A DNA stretch of 64,000 nt from Gigaspora margarita (GCA_009809945.1 WTPW01000415.1:62001-126000); one strand, 5' to 3'; shown: positions 47,830-59,337, numbered from the stretch's first letter. Made by a program: numbers and translations. Notes: generated by a model not told the origin, from the sequence alone.

Positions 47830-47935
47830 AACAACAACACCAGCTAGCGACAATACCAATAATGACACCAACGATGACACCAACAATGATACCAACAACG
47901 ACACCAACTACAACACACCAACTAGAACAACAACA
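47830..47935. repeat. Degenerate ACACCAACA minisatellite
   Basis: About eight units of GACACCAACAAT-like sequence (9-12 bp) on the plus strand. Confidence 0.75.
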
Positions 47936-48139
47936 ATGTGTTGCCTTGCGCAAGGTGTCAGAAAGTCACTAGATTTTTTGCAAAGTGTCAAAAAGTGTTT
48001 TTGTAGAGATAAAATAAAAAAAAAATTAATAAAGAAAAAAATACAAAAAAAATGAAAAAACAAATAAAACAAAACGATACTAAACGAAAGGAAACAAAAG
48101 GAAACAAAAAGAAACGAAACAAAAAAAAATTGATAGAAG

Positions 48140-49330
48140 ATCTAAATTATAAATAAAAAAAAGACTAATTATAATTAATACCAGGAGTCATTAATAGCCT
48201 ACCCTAAACTAGCCAATTAAAATTAAAGATAATATGATCACGCGAAAGCACATAGTAAGACAAAAATATATTCTAGTTACACAAGACAATATATTACTAT
48301 TACACAACATATACTCAAATGACAGTTACACAAAATAATATGTACAGTACATATGTACTTATTTGTACGGATAATAGAGGAAATAGCCAATCGGAGAATG
48401 CAAATTTTGACTATGCTGGATCAAATCCAAACATGCGCAAAAGAAGAAGAAAGCAAAATATGTAAAAACTAATGTTTAAATCGATCTTGGTGCACTAATT
48501 AAAAATGACGGGATTGAAATTTTACATAGAATAAATATCATTCTAATCTTATATTTTCTAACATTAGCCCCTAACTCTAAATTTTTTATCGTTTATTTAC
48601 AAAATTAGATTTTGTATTACCTGTAAATGCATATATGTACAAAACAGTACAATAATATAAAATCGGGAAGATCAGGTGTAATAAAGAAAAATCAAAACCA
48701 AAAATCGTTTATAACTTAGCATTTTANCTAAGAAACTGATTTCTGCGCACTAACAAATGTTTTTCTTTTAAAATTTTGATATTAAAAAACTCTTTCTAAC
48801 CTAACTTAATAGCAAACCCTAACCCTAACCCTAACCCTAATCTAACTTAATCCAGTGATCGTGAACTCCAAAAAATTTATCAAGCTTTGTCTAGAAATAC
48901 TGTCCTAACACTTAAAGTNAGCCACTTTAAAAGTTAAACACTNTGGATGTTATATANCCAGTACAANTTTTATTTAGCATAACATTAAATTTGAATCAAA
49001 AATTCATATTCAAATTTATTTCAGGTTGGACTTAATATAAGATTTGGTTCAAATTCAACCTACAAACACAAAATTTAAATATGATTCTATGCAAATAAAG
49101 TTTTTGATTGATACCTACACTTTATCATCGCAAATGTAAGTCACTATATGAAATGTCTATTAATGCAATCAAAGTTAATATACTATTTCGCATAAATATA
49201 TATATGAACCTACATAAAATATCATTATATCACATAAAACTAGATACAATTTGAAATTCATAATTGTACAATTATATTGGACAACATAGATTCATAAATT
49301 CAATAAACTACTTTCATATTACAACTAAAT
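48140..49330. other. Gene-free stretch with interstitial telomere-like tract
   Basis: No gene. CCCTAACCCTAACCCTAACC lies at about 48815-48840 (four units) and is flanked by ordinary sequence on both sides, so it is interstitial and not a chromosome end. Several Ns at 48727-48966. Confidence 0.65.
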
Positions 49331-49336
49331 ATATAG

Positions 49337-52131
49337 CTATTTTTTCAAAGGACAATTCTGAGAATCATGATACCATGATTTACATCCAGCACACTGACGC
49401 TTATTCTTCTTCCTTGATCTTTCATCCAAGTTGACATTCTTGGTATCGTGGCTTTCAATGCTTGATAAATACCTTTTGTTTGCTGGACGACCTCTGCCTT
49501 TATGTTGAAATGGATCAGAAATATTAAGGCTGCCAATTTCTTGATCTAATCCTTGCTTAGATAGTTCTTGAGTGCTTTTGCTTTGTATCAAAACTTGCTC
49601 ATTAATAAATCATTGTAGAAGATTTTTTAAAATCTGATTAGAGCCATTTACAATTACTATATCTAAAGCTTTCTTACAAAGCCCAAGACCATGGCCATAA
49701 GAAGCTTTTTTTGAACTCGATTCTGCAGAAATACTATCATGACTTGTTGTCCACGAATTTTTTCCAGTATTTGAAAAGATTCAGTTAAAGATGGCTTATC
49801 TTTATTCTGTACTACCTGAATAAACGATTCTTGACTGTTATTAAATACAACTAGACCTTCTTCAGAATACCACTGAGAAGGTATTAGCCTTATATTAAAA
49901 AATGCTTTCTTTGACTGTATTATTACAGAGAGAAAATATCGACATACAAATCCAGCATAAATTAAATAAAGGCATGTGCAATAATGTGAACCATCATCAA
50001 GTAACACAACAAATTGTGAATAGTTTGTTGTGCTTTGGATATGTTTTACCTCCCAAATTTCGTTCACACTACCTTCATTACAATCTTCTAAAGCCATGCC
50101 TAATAATATTTGTGGTTCTTCATAATCATCTTCTAAAAATCCTAGATTATAATTCGAATTCTAATCAAGTAGTATTTATGATCATTAGCTAGAGTAAGAC
50201 AAACCAATTAAAAAAAAATAATTGAACAAATTTACCTGATCCGTATTAGTTTCAAGATCATTAGTATGTAACCAACATCTATATAAAAGGCTCTCTAGTA
50301 TTTGTCTTCTTTGTAATGCTAATGAATTTGGTGTAAGATATTTCTTACACATATTATCAATGCCCTTAAAAATAGTATTAGAAACGTGAGGAAGACCTGT
50401 TGTTGGATTCATGTTTCAAAATTCCTGCAGCCTTGCATATTTGGTTTCATCCTTTAGATGCAATTCAATTCCTGTTTTAAGTTGACATAATGAATTGTCT
50501 GAATTTGCCTCTAGTTTAATAATTCGATTAACACTTTTAACATGTTGTGTTGAATGTGTATTTGCTGAAAAATTTTGCTTAGTAAATGCATGTGCCCAGC
50601 ACTCTTTGGTTGAATACAATACTCTATTACAATATTTTTGAGTCTCCGGATATTTATTCATTAAATCTATCTATCGACGTTCAAAATCTGATATTACAAG
50701 TGAATTTCGTAATAAATAAAACTCAGAAATATATTCATCCCATTTATTACCAAGCTTTTTCTTAAGCTTTTTGATTAAATTTTGCTGAATGTGAAATGCG
50801 CAGTACCGAACTATAGTTCCAGAATATTGATTAGATATAGCGACTTGCATTGCCAGATCTGCATCAGTAAAGATAGTTGTTGGTTAAAGATTGCCTGTAG
50901 CTAGTTTTGTCTGTTCCAATATCCACTCATATGATGCTACAGTCTCATCGCAAACTACAGCTATTGCCACAATTCGACTTCATTAATCTGAGTCAATTAC
51001 AATGAAGATACTTAGAGGCATCATATATTTGTTTGTTTTACATGTGTTATCATTAATGACAACATTATGAAATCGAGCCCACAGTTTTTTTTGTTCAGGA
51101 GACATCCAAAAAATCCTAGAAAGTCTATTATCGATGCCCTCAAAATTGATTTTGAAATACCAGTCTGAATTTTCTTGTTGCAACTTTAATAAATGCTCAT
51201 ATAAAGTTAAAGCATCGTTTTTGGTTTGAGCATCAGCTTTAAACTTATTTATCAAGTTGTAAAGGTCTCAGTCATAAATTTCTTGGTCAGNAAATTTAAT
51301 TCGTAATANTTTCTTCAAAATACNTGCTCCAAAATNACATTCTTGAACATNAAATTGAATTTCATCCTTTATGTTTNTAGGTATTTTTCTTAAGGNTGGT
51401 AAAAATTGTTNAAGCATTTTGCTATCACTTAATTCATGGTTATGCTCCTCNATAAATTTGTTGACAAAAACAAGATTTAAACGTTTTCTATATGCTGCAT
51501 TCAATACGAAGCCACAATCTACACAAACTGACTCTCGCTCTCAATTTTCCGTAGGATCCAACTTTTTTTTTGGTTGGTATTTACCCCCATGTCTACATTT
51601 GTATGTTTTTCTAACACAAATATCACCTTCCTTTTCAACTCTTACTATCTTCGTTGCAAAACCCATTCGTGTTGAATAACGTTTTAAATATCGCTCAAGT
51701 ACTTCAAAGGAGATAAAGGTCTGCCCAGTATATATGTCTTTTAGAGCGCTATCTTCAGGCTCATCTCCAGAATCCATATTTTCAAATAAATCACCTTCAG
51801 CATTTCTAATTGTAGCCGCAATATCAGGCTCATTTTTAGATTCATCACTAGATATGTCGCCTTCCGAATCCTCATTTTCAAATATATTGCCTTTATCATT
51901 TCTCATTGTAGCTGCAATATCAGACCTATTTTTTGAATTATCACTAGATATGTCACCTTCAATATTCCCAATTGCAGCTATAGTATACAACTCATTTTCA
52001 AAATCACCATCACTAGATGTGTCAATTTTATAACTTCTATTTGCAGGCAAGGTATCATAAGTAATACGCTCATTTGAAGAAAAAGAATCAAAATCACGCC
52101 CAATATAAGATGAATTCATGACACGCATCAA
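49337..52131 (-). pseudogene. FAR1-like MULE transposase, one frame with premature stops
   Basis: From 52131 to 49663 the gene keeps a single reading frame. The N-terminal ~130 residues are acidic with three ~30-residue repeats (GDISSD.SKN..DIAAT). A FAR1-type DNA-binding region follows, FISFEVLERYL...YKCRHGGKY (about 51545-51720), then EEHNHELSDSKM. The MULE catalytic domain starts with FWMSPEQKKLWARF and VVINDNTCKTN (50983-51255) and continues with TIFTDADLAMQVA, HIQQNLIKKL and LVISDFERR. Next are WAHAFTKQNFSANTHSTQHV and a SWIM-like finger CTCLYLIYAGFVCRYF (49663-50097) in which the usual final His is Tyr. A frameshift near 49600-49663 precedes a zinc knuckle CAGCKSWYHDSQNC. Stops at 51541, 51268, 50983 and elsewhere make it inactive. 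The family catalyses Mutator-type transposition. Confidence 0.88.
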
Positions 52132-52879
52132 AGCCTTAGTAAATTTTAAATTTAATAAATCAAAAAATGTTTGATCTGGTCATAAAACTCAAAACAAATA
52201 TTAAAATAAGAACTTACTATAGCTTTAAAAAATTTGTAAATATGCGATAAATATGTAGTACATGGTCTATAATATATATATCTTCTTTGATTATCTATTC
52301 GTGTTTTCTTTTACTGCCTTTTTGCTTAATTATCAGGTGAAGATAAAAAAATTGATGATAAACGTTCAAGCCTATAGAAACAAGAAAATGTGATACACCA
52401 ATTAAAAAATATAAAATTTTCAAACCAATGTAGAAAAGGTTAATATAAAGTTGTTTAGACCTTTGATTTAACTATTTTTTTACTTTACACAGTTGCAAGT
52501 TCAAGAAAAGTGCAAAGAAAATACCTCGTAGAGAAAGAAATGTAACATGTCAATAATCAAGTCCCCCAAACTCAATTTAAGAAAAGTGCAAAAAAAAAAG
52601 CTGTAATACCTAATAGAGAAAAAAATTGTAACACGTTAATAACAAAGTGTAAAAAAAATTTCTAAAACAAAAACATTGAAGCTAACAATATGTACACCTG
52701 CTCTGTTTTCTGCGCTCACCTTTTCACTTGTTAGAGCTAGTTAGTATTTATCTTACACAGACAAAAGTAGAAAAAAAGATGATCGTAAAATGATCGATTC
52801 CATATTTATTTACTACATATTAAATCTCCGATCGGTTCTTGTAAACTTTGAAACTCAAATTACTAATTTATCCATTGTT

Positions 52880-53210
52880 AAACTACTTTGTGTAACTGTT
52901 TTTTACCCGATATTAACAAGGTAGGATATCAATAACCCCTGGTATAAATATTATTTTTACTAAAAAAAATAAACAGATCTAATCTGATCTTGTACTATGA
53001 TCATTGAAACATTTTGAACCATTTTGAAAATATTAGTCAAACACGTCCTTGGTATGACCCAGGCTACAGATCTACTGATCCAGCTTGGTTACTCAGTCCT
53101 AAAATATTTTGAAACATTTTGAAAATATAGTCCAATGTGTGCTTGGTATAATTAGGTTACAAACCAGTTCGAACCATTTTGAAACTACTAATGAATACAA
53201 TAAAACAATT
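52880..53210. repeat. Direct repeat, about 105 bp
   Basis: Two or three diverged units around TTTTGAAACATTTTGAAAAT followed by GTGCTTGGTAT. Located inside the putative MULE, upstream of the transposase start. Could be part of its promoter region. Confidence 0.5.
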
Positions 53211-53269
53211 ATGCGTTATATATCGATATAATCAATACAAAAATTGGAAAAGGAAAAATGTGTATTCTT

Positions 53270-53540
53270 ACAGTTCATCAGAAAAATCGTAAATTTAAGT
53301 AAAATTTTTATATAAATTTATGATTTTCTGATATACCATAAGAAAATTGTAAAGTTACATAAAATTTTACATAAATTTACAATTTTTTTATACACTATAA
53401 GAAAATCGTAAATTTACGTAAAAATTTTATGTAAATTTACAATTTTCTTACGTACTGTAAGACTTACATAGTTTTACACTAAATCCTACATAAGTTTACG
53501 ATTTTTTTACATACTGTAAAAACTTGCGCAAGATTACGCA
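53270..53540. repeat. Tandem palindromic units at the MULE right end
   Basis: Three to four units, about 75 bp, each an imperfect palindrome AAGAAAATCGTAAATTTACG ... TAAATTTACAATTTTCTTA. They form the subterminal part of the right TIR and are probably transposase-binding repeats. Confidence 0.8.
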
Positions 53541-53764
53541 TATATAAATTTGATGATGTATGCAGTTAGCTTGTTGATTACTTATGTAAATTTATGTTTT
53601 AATAGCTAATCTATATTCTTATCATGGTGGCATGTGAATTTATATTCATTACTATACCAAATCTCATGCTAATTCAACTAGCAAACTGCTACAAAACTGA
53701 GCTATTTATATAGATTAAAGCTATATATTAGGGTTAGTATAGGTTAGTAGTGAAGTTAAAGTTA

Positions 53765-53916
53765 GAGCCATGTCATTAATTACCTAATTATTTTTTATTA
53801 GAGGCCTACCCTCTCTCCCCCCTCCTTAATAAAATTTGGTCAGGTTTCTATATATAATTTCAACATTTTTTACCCCCTCCTCTCCTAAAAAATTACCTGA
53901 TTTTTGTCACTTCCCT
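53765..53916 (+). mobile_element. 152-bp MITE, TA-flanked (copy 3 of 3)
   Basis: Same length and sequence as 4442-4593 apart from scattered substitutions; TA at 53763-53764 and 53917-53918. It is embedded in a TTAGGG-like degenerate tract (53720-54120). Confidence 0.8.
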
Positions 53917-53929
53917 TAGGTAGTAGTAT

Positions 53930-54120
53930 AAATTTGGGTTACGATAGGACAGAATTAGTATAAGAGCTGAAGGGGTTGAGGTAAGAGCTAAAAGGGTTGG
54001 GGTTATGGTTATGGTAAGGGTTAAGGTTAGGGTTAGGCTAATATTAGTCAAAAGAGATAGAGTTAGAGTGAGTGTAGTATGGGATTAGGGTTAGGCTAGG
54101 ATTAAGTGAAAGGGTGGATT
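53930..54120. repeat. Degenerate GGTTAG-rich tract
   Basis: Loose GGGTTAGGGTTAGG, GTTGAGGTAAGAG and TTATGGTTATGG words, strong G-without-C bias. Not a regular telomeric array. Confidence 0.55.
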
Positions 54121-54176
54121 AATATATTTTAAAAGCGGCTTTGTACATTATATAAATAAATATAAAATAAATATAT

Positions 54177-54424
54177 GAAGGTGAGTCAATAGAAATTAAG
54201 CAAATTTTTTATAATAAAATTTTTTTGAAACTTTATACAGAAATAACTTAACAAAATTTAATCAAATTTGATAAATTTTTTTTTTTATACTATTTTCATA
54301 AACTTATAGAATTAATTTAAAAAAATTTTATCAAATTTGATCAAGTATTTGTTAAGTTATTTTGATTTAAACTTTTAAAAAAAGTTACTAAAAAAATTTG
54401 CCTGGTTTCTATTGACTCGCCCCA
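54177..54424. mobile_element. About 250-bp TIR MITE
   Basis: GGTGAGTCAATAGAAATTAA at the left pairs with TTTCTATTGACTCGCC at the right, and pairing continues inward (AAATTTTTT; TAACTTAACAAAATTTAATC with its complement). ATATAT on both sides may be a duplication but is simple sequence. Confidence 0.75.
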
Positions 54425-54740
54425 TATATTAATATGTAATATAAATAAAAATAAATATGATTTGTTTTTATAATTTTATTGGTCAATTTGGTCTTGTGTA
54501 ATAGGGAAATTCTCCCAGTTAAGATTAACAATTCTCTAATTATTTTTAACAAATTTTTTCTATATTTAGTTTCCTTATTTTTTTTTATATTTGTTTATAT
54601 ATAGTTTGATATAACTTTATTTTTTTTATTTAATATTTTTTTTCACTTTGGCAGTCTTATCATAACTTTATTAGAATTTAAAATATACTAATATATAAAT
54701 ATACAAATATGTATAACAATTACTATAACTAAGTCTGATA

Positions 54741-55057
54741 CCATATATTCCTGAAAATAAGCTACTCCAAAAATAAGCTACCCTCCTGATTTTTTTCAAA
54801 AATCTCAAAAAATGTATTAGCAGTTGCTATATATATTAGTCTATATTTTACTAATTAAATCTCAAAAGCGCCATTAAGTAAACTTGTTCAGGACATCAAA
54901 ATACACTTATTATAAAATTTTTACATTATTTGGGCAATCTTTTATTAGTACGTTTTTCAATTTTTCCAAAAATTTAACAATTAAAAAATAAGCTATTCTA
55001 CGTTTTTTTGTGTAAGTTTTGGTCCAAAAAAGGTAGCTAATTTTCAGGAATATACAG
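54741..55057. mobile_element. 317-bp TA-flanked MITE
   Basis: CCATATATTCCTGAAAATAA and GCTAC at the left pair with GTAGCTAATTTTCAGGAATA and TACAG at the right. TA stands at 54739-54740 and 55058-55059. Inside is one copy of the dispersed AAGTAAACTTGTTC motif. A relic of the same end lies inside 15438-16699 (about 15582-15645). Confidence 0.8.
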
Positions 55058-55393
55058 TATTACTTTATTTTCTCTATAAAATAGAGTGTGATCTGCCATA
55101 TTAGCTTCTTATATAGTTAGCTAGAGGCAATATTAGACCATCTTCTTTTAAACCTTCTTTTTCTATTTTCTGAAGTAGAAGAATTCTACTAGAAAAAAAC
55201 AAATATAGAAATGAAAAATACTAAATAGGAAAAAATCTATACTATCTAAACAAAATATCAGAGTAAAATCAAATAAAAAGAAAAAGAAGAAAAAGCAAAA
55301 GAAAATAGAAACTAATAACCCTATTTTGTTTACAACAAATTATAAAAAAAAGATTATTTGTTACTTTACAAAAATATGCTCTACTATATATAT

Positions 55394-57549
55394 TAGAGTT
55401 TTAGTGAGTTAGGTTGAGTTGGGTTTGGATCTGACTTGGGTCAGACCCACTTTGGTCAAAATCCAACTCAGGTCTGATTTGTTTCATGTAAACCTACCTG
55501 GGTCTGACCAGCCTCATGTCAAACCTGATCCAGGTCTGACCCACCTTATGTCAAACCCGAACAGAATCTGACCCAACTCAACCCAACCCAGGTTGAACCC
55601 AGGTCAATAATAGTTGCTACATAGAAAGTCTAAATTTTACTGTGTAAATTAATAATGCCCATTTAAGTAAACTTGTTGGGAAGATCAAAATGCACATATA
55701 CTGAAATTTTTATTCAAATAATAGAAAATTTTATTATTTGACTTTTAATTTTTATATTCAATAAAAAAATTAGATCTTATTAAAAATTTGTTTAGTGAAT
55801 GTAAAAATTCAAAGTCAAATAATAAAAACCTCTCCAATTAGGATAAAAATTTTAGTATATATGTATTAAGTTCTTCAAAACAAGCTTACTTAAGCAGATT
55901 TTTTTGATTTATATAGTTAACTTTTGACTTTACTATGTAGTGATTACTTGTGATCATTATATATAATCTGACCTGGGTCTGACCTGACTTGGGTTCTCTC
56001 TGACCCACAACCTGCATTTGATCTGACCTTACCTGATCTGGGTTGGTTCAGATTAGTATTTGAAATCTTATGTTCTCATGTTCTCATAAGAACATCACTT
56101 TTAATTTGAGAATATTTACAAAATTTAAGATGTTCTCTATTAAATTTTTTTGTGAACATTAAGTTTGAAAAATATGTTCTCTATGTAAATATATAAAGTA
56201 ATAAAATATTATTTTATTAATATAGTAGTTTAAATAATTAAGTTCATAAATATTTAATTGTTAGTTGTTGAAATAGAAGACAATTTAGTTTTGAATTATA
56301 GAATGATTTTGGATAATATAATTTATTGGGTTATCCATTTCTAGTTTTGGTGTAATATAGTTTCATAGCTACATTATTCTACAGTACTGGATAGCAAAAT
56401 GCATCCACTTTTATCAATAAAACTTTGAATTATTATAACTTTTCTAAAACAAGTTAAATCAAAAAACCTTTTGACAAATTGATAGATTTTTTTTGCTGAA
56501 CTACATTTCTGTCAAAGGATTTTTTATTACTTTTTGTTTTAAAGAAGTTATTAAAGTTAAAGTTTGTAATGATTTTAAAAATTGGCATTTGATATTAAAA
56601 AAAAAAGAAAATATATATATTTAATTGACCTATTAGAACCAATTCATCAAAATTAGCCAATCTGAATCGATTATTTAAGAATCAAAAATTTGTCCTTTAT
56701 ATAAATCAAATGAATGTTTTATGCTGTCCAGTACTGTACAAACTTTGATATACTAGTACATATAATATTATTATATTGAATACCAATTAAATCAAAATTT
56801 AATATAAGTTTTCAGAAAGCTAAACTCACTATGATGATAGCATAAATTTTTTACAAGAAAATTGCTTAGCAAATCTTTATTTATTATAATTTTAAATTTA
56901 GTGTTATATTTAAAATTGATATTAAAAATTCTTTGAATTTATAAATTCACTAAATTCACTATAGTAAAGAAGAATAATATATTATATTTAAATATTTAAG
57001 AAACATTAAAGGCTAATCTAAAAACTAAATATACAAGTTGGATTAAACCAATAACTCTCCAACATTATATAAAAGCCTAAAATATTAAATATTTTTTTAA
57101 AAAAAATATATATATGAATTATAGTTTTATTTTTTAAAATAATTTAGCTTTGTTTATAAATTTTAGTTAAATATATTATATTCTTTATTATTACCATTAA
57201 TAATTTTTTTTAAATATATTAATTAAAAATGAAAATTAAAAAATAAATAAAAGTCTAAAAGTTTAAGTTAAGAGAGAGAATAAAGAAAGAAAATAATTGC
57301 AAAAATAGTAAGTGAGTGTGAAAAAGAGAGAGAGAGAGAAAAAGGGAGAGAGAAAGAGAGAGAGAGAAAAAGAGAGAGAAGAAGAGGGGAAGAGAAAAAA
57401 AATTTTTTTGTTTGAGAACATAAAAAATTTTTGAGAACATTAAATTAAATAAATATGTTCTCATGAAAATATAAATTTCAAAACAGATTTCCAACACTAG
57501 TTCAGATCCGAGTTGGGTTGGGTCAAATCTGACCTAGCTAAGACCCCTA
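55394..57549. mobile_element. Non-autonomous hAT element hosting a second hAT
   Basis: Ends TAGAGTTTTAGTGAG and the near complement CTAGCTAAGACCCCTA; TAGAG fits YARNG. Flanks ATATATAT and ATATGTAT (7 of 8). Subterminal arrays of GGGTCTGACC/GGTCAGACC/CAACCC words occupy 55410-55610, 55965-56045 and 57500-57540. Its own right subterminal region is split by the insertion 56054-57499. No transposase. Confidence 0.75.
56054..57499. mobile_element. Nested 1.4-kb hAT element with exact 8-bp TSD
   Basis: Ends TAGTATTTGAAATCT and AGATTTCCAACACTA (its complement with two differences); identical GTTCAGAT at 56046-56053 and 57500-57507. Subterminal TGTTCTCAT/GAGAACAT words recur on both sides. A purine (GA)n tract fills 57265-57400; the open frame across it is an artefact. 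No transposase. Confidence 0.92.
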
Positions 57550-57559
57550 ATATGTATAT

Positions 57560-59030
57560 AATAGAATATAAAAGGAAAAACTAAAAGAAATTTTATTTCA
57601 AATTATTCTCCAAAGTATCTCATATATTATTCATTGTTTATTTTACAGGATCTAAAATTTACTTGTGACTTGATTCTGATATGGTAGCCATATACCAATT
57701 TGGATAAGATAAACATTGCCAATCTTTTGAAAAAGGTAAACCAAAAAGCTCACTTTGTCAAAATTTTGAAAGAGCCAAAGAAACAAGAAAAACACCAAAG
57801 AGTTCAACTTGTTTTGCAGGTTTAAAACCATATAAGTCTTGTAGCCAGTAGAAAAATATCCATTTTTATTAAGATACAAACTAAAGTTTGAACTTGATAA
57901 CAAAGACTTCTGGTTACTCCATAGCCAATTACTATTTGATAGTTTTTGTATTTTATTTCAAAAAGCCCTAACCATGACTTCTTTTTTATTTTTTGTTCAG
58001 TTGCTATAGAGAGAACTCTTATTTCCAAATACTCCAAAAGAAGTTTTGTTGTAGTAAGTTACATATTATCTAAAAGTTTTCTACAGTTCAGTCTTCTTAA
58101 AAAAATTGGTTCAAATTATAATTAGAAAGAGTTGATTTTTTATTTAATAATTTATTTTAATATTAAAATAAATTCTTGTTTATATTTTTTTAATAATTTA
58201 TTTTAGTAGTTATAGTACTATATCTTTACTAGTATAAATAAAATAAAACTATAAACAATTTTATTTATAATCTAAATCTACTATAATAAAGTAGTTAAAA
58301 TTTGTTTAAGCTTTTTATTATACTTTATTTTTACTATTTATTTTTAATTAATTTGTTATAATATAGTTTATTAACTTTACTTTTGTTTATTTTTTTTGTT
58401 TATTTTTTTAATTTTATTATTATTTTTTATTTTTTTTATTATTTTTTTTTGTTTATTTTATTTTTTTTGTTTATTTTATTTTTTTTTGTTTATTTTATTT
58501 TTTTTTTGTTTATTTTATTTTTTTAATTTTATTATTATTTTATATTTTTTTTATTTTAGATTTTGTTTTTATATATTATTTTTGTATTTTTATTTTTATT
58601 ATTTTTTAGACCTTTATTTATTTTTTTTACTAATTATAATTTATTATAAATAACTAAGTTCTATAATTTTATATTATTTTTATAATCTTTAACCTTTTTT
58701 TATTAAATTTTGGTCTTAATTTTTTAAATTTTTTAAAATTTGGTTAACTTTAATTTTTTTATATTATAGTTTTTAAAAGAAGTTTAGATTTCAAAAAGTT
58801 ATATATATCAATCTGAACTTTATAATAAAAATTTACAAATGTTTTAGAGTTCTGCATTTGGTTTAAACAGAGTTTATTAAGGTTCAGATCTCAGAGAAAC
58901 AGATTTCAAATAGGCAACTGTTTAAAATATAAAAACATATAATTTTAAAAAAGTCTATTTTACAAATTTATTTTTTTAGTTTAAACTACAATTATATTAA
59001 AATAACCTTTATTTTTATTATAAAATTAAA
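57560..59030. other. Gene-free AT-rich stretch with pyrimidine tract
   Basis: No gene recognised. 58382-58640 is a T-rich tract of TTTTTTTGTTTATTTTATTT repeats giving a poly-Phe frame that is not a gene. Confidence 0.6.
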
Positions 59031-59043
59031 AAGGAAAGTTTTA

Positions 59044-59262
59044 TTCATAACACTATGTTATATAACACCTATATTAAAATGCTTTTTTAAAATTCTTGAA
59101 TATCCCAAAATTTTTCTAGTGAACCCCTGTAGTGTTACTAACAAAAAATGCAATTTTATTATAAACTTGGATTTTAATTCTAATACTAACCCAATCTTAT
59201 TCCTAATCCTAACCCTAACCTAGTATACATAGCAGGGTGTTATATAACATAGGTGTTATGAA
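59044..59262. mobile_element. 219-bp TA-flanked MITE with telomere-like word
   Basis: TTCATAACACTATGTTATAT at the left pairs with ATATAACATAGGTGTTATGA at the right; TA on both sides (59042-59043 and 59263-59264). Contains CCTAATCCTAACCCTAACC near 59200. Confidence 0.8.
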
Positions 59263-59337
59263 TATAATATTTCTAAAATTGAATATTACTAACTATAACT
59301 AGTAATAATTACTACTAGATTGCTTAAGAGTAATAGA

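Larger units (their letters stand above)
46510..53542 (-). mobile_element. Probable 7-kb MULE carrying a FAR1-like transposase
   Basis: The left end (TATGCGTAAACC...GCAAGTTTTTATG...GTAAACTTATG) matches the complement of the right end (CATAAGTTTACG...AAAAACTTGCGC...TTACGCATA) in order over about 55 bp. Both ends continue into repeats of GTAAATTTACG/GTTTACG type words. The transposase gene lies within on the minus strand. No matching 9-bp flanks were found, so the exact ends are provisional. The left third holds low-complexity repeats. Confidence 0.55.

Noticed and set aside
48810..48845. Chromosome end (telomere)
   Set aside because: Only about four CCCTAA units with ordinary sequence on both sides.
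51371..52033. Plus-strand Ser-rich frames
   Set aside because: Antisense to the acidic and FAR1 regions of the MULE transposase.
57255..58653. Leu/Ser- and Phe-rich frames
   Set aside because: Produced by a (GA)n tract and a poly-T tract; low complexity only.
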